This document shows positions 48,752-59,410 of a stretch of DNA of 64,000 bases, piece by piece. The position numbers were made by a program, and so were the translations under genes. The notes under the pieces are model-generated. The model was not told the origin of the DNA, ran no database searches, and saw only the letters and a list, made by a program, of their open reading frames with translations. The DNA comes from Dictyophora rubrovolvata (lineage: Eukaryota; Basidiomycota; Agaricomycetes; Phallales; Phallaceae): the NCBI GenBank assembly GCA_029959195.1, contig CP114122.1, positions 2,046,001 to 2,110,000 on the forward strand. The letters are read 5' to 3'. Within the stretch, counting starts at the first letter, position 1. Each line of letters starts with the position of its first letter.

Positions 48752-49288
48752 TGTTACGTATGGCGGTCCGGGACTATCCCAGATGTCTCCGAGAAAGTCC
48801 AGACTGCTGGGGACGGACGGAAGACGGAGTATGGAAGTACAGGACGAAGGACTCGGCTTCAGCTTATAAGCTGTGCCCACTCACCCAGCTTTATCTATCC
48901 CTTAATTTCGGAGTGGCAGGGATTTAGAGAGTACAAGATGAAATCAATAAAGCTGATATTCAGACTGAGGAACTCCAGCTGTAAGTTGGGGGTTTAAATA
49001 CAGGAAGGAACGGAACTACGGGAATGGGGATAAGAACAAATAAGGGAAGGTAGCATATGGCTGAACACAGCTAGGGATGATGATTATAAAATCTTCATTC
49101 CTTATTACTAAGAGTCAGGAGCTGGTTTCCCCATAAAGAAGGTGACAGACTTGAAGTCTAGATGACATCCGGACAGAGTACTGACAAGTATGGGATGGGA
49201 TTGCTATGGAGATGTAGAGTGAGTATGGAAATAACCGGAATGGGATCAGACTTCCAAATTAGGAAGGCATGGTACGCAGAGCGTGACA
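48752..49288 (+). repeat. Solo LTR, family E, copy 1
   Basis: 537 bases, starting TGTTACGTATGGCGG and ending CAGAGCGTGACA. Similar along its length to the inverted copy at 50,172-50,821. It has a TATA-like GTTTAAATACAGG in the middle. No target duplication seen. Confidence 0.7.
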
Positions 49289-49347
49289 CTATTGTCCACT
49301 AGAGGTTGATATGTCCCAACCGCTTCCTGAGTATCTTAAACATAGAC

Positions 49348-49939
49348 TGTCGTGCGCGAAAACGCCGTACAAGGAGAAACAGTAGAAATTGACGCTTCGG
49401 GCTTAGTACTACCTGAGCCGGAATAACCAATACTCGCACAGCCCATCCCTCTTATATGCGCCGACATTGTGTTCCCTAAGACAATTATAAAGGCTGTGTT
49501 GTGTTCCCTAAGACAATTATAAAGGCTGTGTTGTGTTTTTTTTCTTAGTTTCACATTCCATTTTCATGTTTTCTCCCTATTTTACATTTTAATCACTCGG
49601 CGAAACCCTTTTCCTTTCTCTTAAATTCCAATCCCCAGACCATGAATTCATTTTTCCACATGGTTTTACCTTGTTTTGTTCACATTTAGATTACCAGTGT
49701 TCCGTTTTTCACTTGGACACTGAGTTACTCATGTATATAAAATCCGCGGTTTTAAGACCAAAAATATCATTGAATTCCTTAGTTTTGTATTGCAGCTTTT
49801 CCCTCAGTCTGAATTCAAGCAAATAAGCTTTATTTTTTTTCCTCTACATTTACAATTCCTATCCTACACTATTTTCCTTGACTCACACTCATCCTTTGGT
49901 TCCCTTTCCTTCCTGTTCACTCCTGTTGCGCACATATCA
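49348..49939 (+). repeat. Solo LTR, family D, copy 2
   Basis: 592 bases, starting TGTCGTGCGCGAAAACG and ending CACATATCA, flanked on both sides by AGAC, a 4-base target duplication. It carries an internal tandem doubling of about 33 bases near 49,470-49,535 that copy 1 lacks. Confidence 0.75.
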
Positions 49940-50171
49940 AGACCTCTAGTTCCATACAATTGGAGCCCTTTAACGAGAGTTCAACAATGAAACACATGTA
50001 TACATATGGCAGTGGCAAATGCACATCATTTCCGAGGTTAGAGGAAGAGAATGGAAATCAATCTTGAGGCTGTGTAGTGCTTATCAATGGTGATGTCTAA
50101 TTTTGGGATAATTAGTAAGGATATTACCTCCTATTTTCATCATTCCATCCTCTTTTGCCTTTTTGATCCTA

Positions 50172-50821
50172 TGTCATGCTCCGCGTGCCCCAGAGTCCAA
50201 ACCCGGACTATTACAAATCTTGTACTACATACCCCCCATATTTCCCCTTTACTCCGAGACCCGTACTCCATCCGTACTCCATATCAGTCACCTTCCTTAA
50301 GGGGATGTGTATTCCGGTTGCTTAGTAATAAGGTACCTGGTTGTCATCTTGGCTTGCACTAGTCAATTCCCACTTTCTCTTATTTGTCATTATCCCCATT
50401 TACGTAGTTCCGCTCCCTCCTGTATTTAAACCCCAGCTCCCTCAGCTGTGGACCCTCAGTCTGAATATAATCAGTTTAATCAGTTACTCTCTCATCTCTA
50501 GACTGTCTTGTACTCTTAATCCGTATTGCGTAGTTGGCTCGGACTTAATGTTTGAGTCAACTCGTACTTATCGTTCACGTCATCTTTGGTGATGTGGACT
50601 TGTACTCTATCATCGTATCACACATCGTCGGACTTGTATGTACCTGCGTACTTCCTCGTATTCCGAAATTGAGGGATATTGTAAGCTGGGCGAGTGGGCG
50701 CAATATATAAGTTGAAGCCAAGTCCCTCACCCTGTACTTTAGTACTCTGTCTCCCATCTGACCCCGTGGTCCGGACTTCTTCAGAACTATCCGGAATAGC
50801 TTCAGGCCACCATACATAACA
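50172..50821 (-). repeat. Solo LTR, family E, copy 2, inverted
   Basis: 650 bases; on the minus strand it starts TGTTATGTATGGTGG and ends GGAGCATGACA. The 5-base TCCTA lies on both sides, a clean target duplication. It forms a long inverted repeat with copy 1. Confidence 0.8.
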
Positions 50822-51024
50822 TCCTAATTCTCTTCGATTGTATCATGCTGTTCATTCTTTTTGTCATCTCTTTAAATCCATTTGTTTTTCCCTCTATGTA
50901 GTTGTATAGCTTCACTGACTCATCCATTCCCCTATTTATCCATCCAATTCTTTATTTCCTTCTTTTACAAATCTAGCATACAATTACTAATTGTGTTGCC
51001 ACTCAAACTCTAAAAATATTTCTT

Positions 51025-51546
51025 TTTGTTCAGAATGGTATAAATACTGCATGTAAATATGTGTAACAACAGCAATCTACCAGAACAGTTGTCTCACAGT
51101 TTAGTCTAAGTCAAGTCAAGTTCAAGTCAAGTTTCGTCTCTAGTCTATTTCTACACTCACATCTATTTCTTTGGATTACTCTGAGTGAGGCCTCGGAGTA
51201 TAAACTCAATGATTCATATTGTTGTTGAAGCCTTACTAACTTTAACAGTTTACTATCGCTGTATTATCGACAGTGTATTGTCATACTATTTTTATTGCAA
51301 ATTCATATTCATTGTCCCCTTCATGCACTCAAGATCTTAAGATCGTTATTTTTTTGTTATTGTTGTTAGTTTAATATCAATACTCACTCACTCATTACGT
51401 CATATTACCTCCCACCACTTCCTCTTCATGAAATCAGTACCAGGACCCACTCCACAGAGACTAGACAACCTCAAACAAATATCTTCATAGTTTTTCCAAT
51501 TGTATATATAGCTACGATATTTAGCTATTATCTTCAGATCGTTAAA
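51025..51546 (-). mobile_element. Chromovirus 3' LTR remnant (copy C, inner part)
   Basis: About 520 bases close to the last 520 bases of the long LTR copies A and B (roughly nine bases in ten the same by eye), directly against the end of the chromovirus coding region. The block 50,822-51,024 is not similar to copies A and B, so the LTR is mosaic or rearranged. Confidence 0.7.
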
Positions 51547-54500
51547 CTGTGGACGAAATAACAAACCATTTATCGCACGTGGTACATCAGGATGCTCTTG
51601 ATAGAATTTACCCAAGAGATTGAGGACTGTGAGGTCCTTCTCTGGTACCCATTGATCATGCTCTGGGCCATAACCTTCCCAACAAACCTTAAATTCGAGT
51701 TTGCTCTGTTGGACTCGACTATCCAAGACCTCTTCTACAACGTAATATTCTCCATCATTGTGAATTTTGGGAGGAAGAGGGACTTGAGAATGACGACCTG
51801 GGATGGTATCTTCTGTTCTCGGATGTAACTTCACAACATGAAAGACCGGGTGGAGCCATGACATTGATTTGGGCAGAAGTAGATGATATGAATGAGAGCC
51901 GACTCTTGCTGCTATAGGAAAAGGCCCTAGGAAGCGATGGGACAACTTCACAGAAGGCCTGGTGGTGTGAATGTCACTGGCATCAAGGTAGACCTTATCA
52001 CCAATCTTATACTCGGAAGTCGGGAGTCATTTACAATCATAGTACTTAGCCATGTTGTCCTTGGCCTTGATGATAGCAGCTCTGGCTTCTTCAATAGTTG
52101 ATGACATATGGTCTTTGAACTTGTTGACAGACTCAATCTTTGATTCGGGGATACAAGGTTCAAAGCCCATACATGGTTGACAGCCCGTGTCCAACTCAAA
52201 TGGTGTCACTTGCGTTGCAGAGTGCATGTGGTTATTATATGCGAACTTGGCCATGGGAAGTAGTCTATCCCAGTCATCCTGTCATTCCAAGGTGAAGAGT
52301 CAGAGGTACTGTTTGATTTCTGCATTAACCCTCTTGGTCTGACCATCAGTTTGGGGATGGTAGGCTGTGGATGTGGCAAGTCGAATGCCAAGGAGTCAAG
52401 AGAGTTCCTTTGTGAAGCATACTATGAACTGTGGCCCCCTGTCGGAAATGATCTTGTCAGGGAGGCCATGCAGCTTCCACACATGTTGCAGGTATAGACT
52501 CACAAGACCAGACGCGTTGATGGTAGTGAATGTGGGAATGAAATGAACTCGTTTGGTTAGCAAATCTACCACAGAGAGGATCGCGTCATACCTATTAGAT
52601 TCTGGGAGTTCAACGATAAAATCGACAGATATGAACTCCCAAGGACAGTGTGGTGTCTCGGTAGGATGTAACTTGCCAAAGGGTGCGTAGCGAGCTATTT
52701 TTGTATGCAAGCAGAGATTGCAGGCTTCAACATACCGTTGGATGTACCAAGACACACCCAGCCACCAAAAGGTTCAAGAAATCAGTTCCAGAGTTTTGAA
52801 ACAACCAGGATGACTACCGACTTTGGTATCATGATGACATGCAATGATTTCTCGTCACAGATCTTCAACATTTGGAACATAGATCTTACCACAGTAGTAG
52901 AGAATGTCCTGATCTTCAGACCATTCGCTGGTATGAACTGAACGACTGCCGAGAGCTCAGAAAGAAGCAACAGCTTTGGAGACACTATCCTCGTGCTTGC
53001 CTTCTCGACTGGCCTTGCAAATCTGACGTAGGAAGTCCTCCTCTTCTCCTTGGATACGGAATGTTTGCAGGGCATTGATTGCAAACATCTTGGGTCAGGT
53101 AAGGGTGATCCCTTGGTTATCGTCCTTTCCCGATCCATGATCTGCATGTCAGGAGAGGCTATCAGGCTTCCCCATTGACTTACCTGGGATGTGCTGGAGG
53201 GTGAAGTCAAATCGAGCAAGATAGACTGACCACTAAGCTTGTCGACAATTGAGGTTGTGAGCGGTCATAAAGTACTCTAAGTTCTTATAGTCAGTGCGAA
53301 TGTCAATGGGGTGACTTGCGCCTTCCAGAAAGTGTCACCATTCTTCCAAAGCTTGAATTATCGCTAGTATTTCCTTGTCATGAATCTTGTAGTTGCATTC
53401 TATGGGGCTCAGGGCTTTCGAGAAGAACATGACTGGGTGCCATTTACCATCCTTATCCAATAGCTGTGAGAGAACTGCACCAGAAGCAAAGTTGGAGCTG
53501 TCTGCCTCAACTTTGTAGGGTTTAGCAGGGTCTGGGATGAGCAAGATGGGAGCTGAAGTGATTAAGAGCTTGAGTGCATCGAAGGCTTGCTGACAATTGT
53601 CAGACCAGACGAACAAGGTGTCCTTTTTGGTCAGACCAAATATTGGGAGTGCGATACGAGAGAAGTCTTTGATAAAACGACGATAGAAATTAGCAAAATC
53701 ATGGAAGGATTGAACTTCAGTGACATTTCTCAGGACAGGCCAATCTCTAACACCTGAGACTTTTGCAGGATCCATTTCGACAGCATTCTCGGATATGACC
53801 ATCCCGAGGTACTTAATCTTGGTCTTGCAGAACTCGCATTTCTCCGCCTTAAGGTATAGCTGGTACTTGTGAAGCCGTTTGAGTATACGTTGAGTAATAT
53901 GATGGTGTTCCTCCAAGTCTTGTGTATAGATGAGGATATCGTCAATATACATGGCAATGACACCTTCTGAGATCATGTCCTCAAAGATTTCATTCATCAT
54001 TGTCTGGAAGGTGGCTGGACTATTAGTAAGGCCAAAAAACATCACCAAAGGCTCGAAAAGGCCTCTGTTAGTACAAAATGCAGTCTTCCACTCATTGCCT
54101 TCCTTTATCTACACATTGTTGTAGCCCCATCGAACATTGAGCTTTGTGAAGTAGTGGGCACCCTGCAACTTATTGACAAGTTCCAGGATAAGGGGCAATG
54201 GATAGTGGTTCTTGATCATCATCGCATTCAGAGCCCGGTAATCCTGAATGAGATGAAGGGAACTATCCTTCTTTTTGATAAAGAAGACCGGTGAGGCCAT
54301 TGGCAACTTCGAGAGTCAGATCTGTCCTGATTTGAGGTTTTCCTCTAGAAACGCATCCAACTCGGCCTGTTCCTTCAGTGACAGCGGGTAGATCTTACTG
54401 GATTTGGGCTCTGAACCAGAGACGAGTTCTATTGGGTGATCCCATTTCTTTGACATTGGTAGCGAATCAAAGGATTCTTTGGAAAAGATGTCATCAAAGT

Positions 54501-57120
54501 CATAGAATTGTTCAGGCACAATATCATGAAAACCCTTGAGAGCTGGAGCATCTGAGTTCTTGGCATGAGCTTGAGCAAGTCTTTGTGAGATAGTCTCAGT
54601 TGCGCAACACGATGGAACTCAGATCTAGTGTCAACTATTGAAATACCAAAGAGTCAATCGCTGTCCTCAAGCTGGAGCTCATCTTCCATGTCTGCCAGAT
54701 CAGGCATGTCAGGATCTTCAGCCTCGGTGTCATCAAGCTTCACATCTGCAGACGTTCGGATCTGTCGAAAGGAACATTTAGTACGACGACCCAAAGGCCA
54801 GCTAGGCGCACAGGAACAATATTGGGGACTACAACGCATCAGTTCTACCTCTCCAGCAGTATAATCAATCACCGGGTTGTGGGCCTTGAACCAAGGTAGC
54901 CCCAGTAATATGGGATATTTCCCAAGTGTGGTAACGGCAAATAGGACGCATTCAGAGTGGGACTGATACCTCATAACCAGATTGACCACATGCGTGATAG
55001 CACTGGCCTGGTTGGGTGTACCATCAACATTGAATACGGGAATAGGTTTTGGGAGTTTGACAGTCAGGAGTCAATGTCTCTCAATGAAATCGTAGTCCAG
55101 GAACATACCACTAGCACCCGTATCAAGCATGGCTTTACTGGTGATCAAATCTCCTATGTCAGTACTCTGGAGCTCTACTGAGATTTCAAGTTTCTGAGTA
55201 CCGGCAGTGGCTGCGAGTCGATATTCAGAGGGTAATGACTTCCGCTTCGAAGTCGAGAGTCATGGAGGTGGCGGCGTAGAAGAAGGTGTAGGGAGAGGGG
55301 TTTTTTTTGGAGATACAGCAGGGGTAATAGGATTCAAATTACTATCATCATTTTGTTCACGATCTATGTACAAAATGTCAAACCTATTGAATGTCGGCAA
55401 CGAGGGTGTATCCTTCACTTGTTGCCTTCCTGAAAATCCTCTATTGCTACTGGTGCAGGAGTCTCTTCTTCCTCTGTTGGTCCAGACCCTGCATGACTCT
55501 GTGCTTCTGCAACGTCCTTCTGGGCAAGGAGCAGTTCGACAAGGTTGTCGATCTTGTCTGTGTTCACAAAACGAATGTCATGTGTGCGAGGACAATCGCG
55601 CATGAGATGCCCAGCTTGTCCACAACAGTAACATCTAGTAGATTCTGCGGTCATCTGTCGACATGTGGCATCAATGTCCATCAGGTCATGACATTGTTGA
55701 GGAGGTTGAATCGGAATCGACGGCCTAGGTGAGGCAGCAGCAAACCCAGGAGCAACTGGCCTAGGAGGTGGAAATGAAGGTGGTTGGTACTGGGGGATAG
55801 TAGGTCTTAGAGGCAGGAAGGGTGCCAGTCTAGGATGAGACATAGGAGCCATCATCAAGGAATTAGGAACCAACGGGGTTGGGAGTTGTCATGTATTTCA
55901 TGATTTCCTCCCTTATCTACCCAAAAACAAGTATTTTCTTTATTCTTTTTTTTTGTTCCTGCTTGCTTTAATAATCCTTTATTTGTAATGTATCTTATCT
56001 TTCAGGAACAGTCAGATGACTTAGTTCCAGGAACCCCTTTATTTTCTTATCATCTCTCTCCACTTCCCTGTCTCACTATAATTTTCCCTGATCCACTATT
56101 ATTCATTCACTTCCTTTTTAAGTAATTTCTTATCTTTCACATGATGTTTCTCTTACTAATGTTTGGAGCTATTTGTACTTGCTCAAGGTGTATAAATAGG
56201 GGCTCATTTCTCTTGTAATCAATCTATCTTGTAACTACTGTTGTGCACCAAAGTGCTTATCAATCAAATTGGTCTTTTTCCTCTTATCTTTTTCTATTCT
56301 CAAGGACTTAGTAATAAGTCCCTATCTATCTCTACTAATTTGAACTTAATTCTTAAGTTCAAATCTTCCTTCAAGAGTCTCACCTTCAATAACAGGACTT
56401 TTTAGTTGCTGAACAATCCCTAATCAAAACCCCATTATATTTTATTAGGAACTAAGCCTATTTTAAATCTAAAATAAATCCCTCACAGGAGTTGGTGATG
56501 TCAAGTAGTACTGAAGGCTTCGTTTGCTCTTCTATCTTGATCAAAAATATGCACAGCCTTGACCCAGCCTTCGAAATCCTCATATGTGGGTCGGCTCTGC
56601 ATGGTAGCAACCTTGGACTGAATTGTCGGGTCTAATCCCTGCTGAAAGTGCATTGTGATGGCAAAGCCATCTGTGAAGCCAGCACGTTCTATGAGGACAT
56701 TGAAAGAGTCTATATAATTCTCTACAGTTTGACCTCCTTGAGCATATCTGCCAGATAGGAGGAGGTTGAGGGCATCATCACATTCGGTTAAGGGCAGAAA
56801 TTCCTCTTCAAACTTGAGTCAGAATTCTCCCCAAGTCACGAAAGGAATGATACCTGCGAGGTACTTCTATAGCAGGCTATTGACAAAAACATGAGCACAG
56901 CCATTGTTCATATACGACAGTGTCTAGATGATCATTTCTTGGTCGGTCATAAAATCCTTGCTACATGCGCTCATATAGATCTGGACAGAGTTCCAGAACA
57001 TACGTCCTTTGTTTCTATCACCATCAAAGGACTGAGGGACTGTGGGATGGATGTTATGAGAATTTTGTGAATCTCGCATGGAAGATGGAACCGATACTTG
57101 GACAGGGGGAACATTGGTGG
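51547..57120 (-). mobile_element. Ty3/gypsy chromovirus fossil, internal region
   Basis: Fossil retroelement read on the minus strand. Order of parts: gag from about 57,080 with TVPQSFDGDRNKG; a CCHC zinc knuckle near 55,630 (CYCCGQAGHLMRDC); protease flank near 54,850 (LGLPWFKAHNPVIDY); reverse transcriptase about 54,500-53,700 with YIDD; RNase H near 53,500; integrase about 52,750-52,000; chromodomain about 51,800 (VEEVLDSRVQQSKLEFKV). It is broken, with about ten interruptions. It lies exactly between two stretches of the same long repeat in the same orientation, as an internal region between LTRs should. Confidence 0.85.
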
Positions 57121-57248
57121 TGTTGCACACCAAAATCTTCCTAATAAGGAAATGTTCCGATTTTTGGTTCAAAGTGGAGTTTTAAAACTACCAAAAACTT
57201 AACCAACACACCACAGCCTCTAGAAAACAAAACTTTACAAAAAAAAAG

Positions 57249-57880
57249 ATGGCCGCATTTTATTTCACTATACATCATCAATCTCCTTGCCCGTTCCAGC
57301 ATCCCCCTCCAAGTCATTACCCCCCTCCGATGATGAATCTATATCACCTTTCCATTTTTCGCCTACTAGTCCAAGGACATACAATTTGGATCTGCATACA
57401 ACTCTCTATATTTATAGTTCCCAGTATGCAAGTCTCGACATTGACGAAGAAACATACCTCCTGAAGTTCCCTCCACCTCATATTATTTGTCAATGTAGAA
57501 GTTTGGATTTGGTTCATCCCGGTCTCATGTTTGGAGAAAAGGTCTATATCAAGGAACGACTAGATTGGTATACGATTATCAATGTTTATTCTACTCCCAA
57601 ATCAGCCGTACAAGACTCATATCGAATTTGGTTAGCGACACAAGATAGGTTTGAGTTTACATTTATAGTATTAGACATGCCAAGTCATTGGGTTGTCATG
57701 AAAGGCATGAGAACACAAAAACTTAGCTCTTATAGACCAGCAAATCTCGTTCCTGAAGAGCCACATGTTTCCTGTTTTTCACCTCATTCGCCAAAACCGA
57801 TTTCACTCCCCTCTTCCCCATCCAGACAATCCTTCCAGAAGATCTGTCATATTTGTTCAAATCTTCTTGGACGAATTTAG
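57249..57880 (+). CDS. LTR-borne ORF1, unknown protein (copy B)
   Basis: Second open copy of ORF1, about 210 residues ending ICSNLLGRI, the same layout as in copy A (LDIDEETYLLKFPPP; HPGLMFGEKVYIKERLD; FTFIVLDMPSHWVV). Many amino-acid differences from copy A are of the kind made by C-to-T or G-to-A change (Arg to Cys or His, Glu to Lys, Val to Ile). No known family. Confidence 0.45.
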
Positions 57881-57986
57881 GACAATAAACTTGTTTAGAA
57901 TAAGCGATTAGATTTATATTTCATCTCCTTCTTTCTTTTCTGGACATTTCATTAGCGCTTGAAATTTTTGGTTAACTCATATCATC

Positions 57987-58565
57987 ATGTCAGACAATAG
58001 TGATACTCCCACTTCCCCTATTCCCCTTTTTCAACTCCCTTTCTTCCCTTTTGAATATTGTTCTTCTCTCAGACTTGGACCCAACCCTAATTTCCTCTCA
58101 CGACTTCACATTTACAATACTCTCATCTCCAAAATCGATATTGATCCCTCCACAATGCTTCCGATTACTCCACTGCCACTAATGGAGATTACTATTCCTT
58201 ACGACAATCTGGAGATAGGATATCCACGAGCTTTGACCCTGTATGAACAAACTAACATCAATGTCATGGATGAATCGTACAAGTTTGTCGAGTTCCTTTC
58301 AACGAATTGTCAAGAAGAATCAATCTGGAGACTAGTTTTTTGTCTCCAATTTCGAAGTTATACTCAATTCCTATTCATAGATGCACCTCTATCTGCTATC
58401 CTGTCCCCTCCCGACTACACCGTTGGAAATCAAATCCTCCCTTCCTATTCTGATCTCCAATCCAATCTCATTCAAGATCTGATATTGTTAAGCGTCACCA
58501 TGGCTTTTATTGTTATGCCACAGCCACGAAGAAGAAGATCTCGTCAACAAGAACCAGATCAGTAA
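57987..58565 (+). CDS. LTR-borne ORF2, unknown protein (copy B)
   Basis: Second open copy of ORF2, 192 residues, ending RRRRSRQQEPDQ, four residues longer than copy A. Core and hydrophobic/basic tail are kept. Differences again include Arg to Cys, Arg to His, Asp to Asn and Val to Ile. No known family. Confidence 0.45.
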   Translation: MSDNSDTPTSPIPLFQLPFFPFEYCSSLRLGPNPNFLSRLHIYNTLISKIDIDPSTMLPITPLPLMEITIPYDNLEIGYPRALTLYEQTNINVMDESYKFVEFLSTNCQEESIWRLVFCLQFRSYTQFLFIDAPLSAILSPPDYTVGNQILPSYSDLQSNLIQDLILLSVTMAFIVMPQPRRRRSRQQEPDQ

Positions 58566-59410
58566 GAAGTTTGGGATGGTAAAGTTATAGTTTTAAGTAA
58601 GAGGCAGCGCAAGAAGTGCCAGATGGTGATTTTGGTAAAGCTATGCTGGGAGTCTGGTTTCATTGTTTCCTTTTGATCTCTTTTTGTTTTTCCTTTTGTT
58701 CTTTTTTTGTTTCTCTTTTCTTTCAACATATTTCTCCTATTCCCCTTAACTACATATGCAATTCCCCTTTTCTGTAATTATACTCCCTGTCATCCTCTCA
58801 CGATGCTCCTTTTCTTTTGTTTCTTTGTTCTCTTTTTGTTTTTCTTTTTGTTATCATAGCGAATGATGAGTGATCATTCCGCTTTCCTCTATGTTTCCAA
58901 ATGGTATATATACTGCATGTAAATAATTGTAATAGCAGCAATCTACCAGAACGGTTGTCTCAAGTTTAGTTCAGTTTAAGTCAAGTTCAAGTCAAGGTTT
59001 TGTCTCTAGTCTATTTTTACACTCACATCTATTTCTTTGGATTACTCTGAGTGAGGCCTCGGAGTATAAACTCAACAATTCGTATTGTCATTGAAGCCTT
59101 ACTAACTTTAACAGATTTCTATCGCTGTTTTATCATCAGCATATTGTTGTTCCATTTTATTGTGAATCCACATTTATTGTCCCTCTCACGCACACAAGAT
59201 CTTAGAATTGTTTTATTTGTTGTTGTTGTTTGGTTTGTTATCGACACTCGCATACTCACTATATCATTTATTCCCCCACCACTTCCTCATCACGAAATCA
59301 GCACCAGGACCCACTCCACGGAGACTAGACAGCCTCAAACAAATATCTTCGTAGTTTTTCCGATTGTATATATAGCTACAACATTTAGCTATTATCTTTG
59401 GATTGTTACA

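Larger units (their letters stand above)
57121..59410 (-). mobile_element. Long LTR (copy B), 5' LTR of the chromovirus
   Basis: 2,290 bases; on the plus strand it begins TGTTGCACACC and ends GATTGTTACA. Gag starts only about 40 bases inside it. It is close to solo copy A over its full length, with many of the differences being C/T or G/A. It carries open copies of ORF1 and ORF2, antisense to the retroelement. Most chromovirus LTRs are a few hundred bases, so this is unusually long. Confidence 0.75.

Noticed and set aside
48752-50821. A single transposon with 500-base terminal inverted repeats
   Set aside because: Each arm has its own TG...CA ends and the right arm has its own TCCTA target duplication, so two solo LTRs in opposite orientation explain it better.
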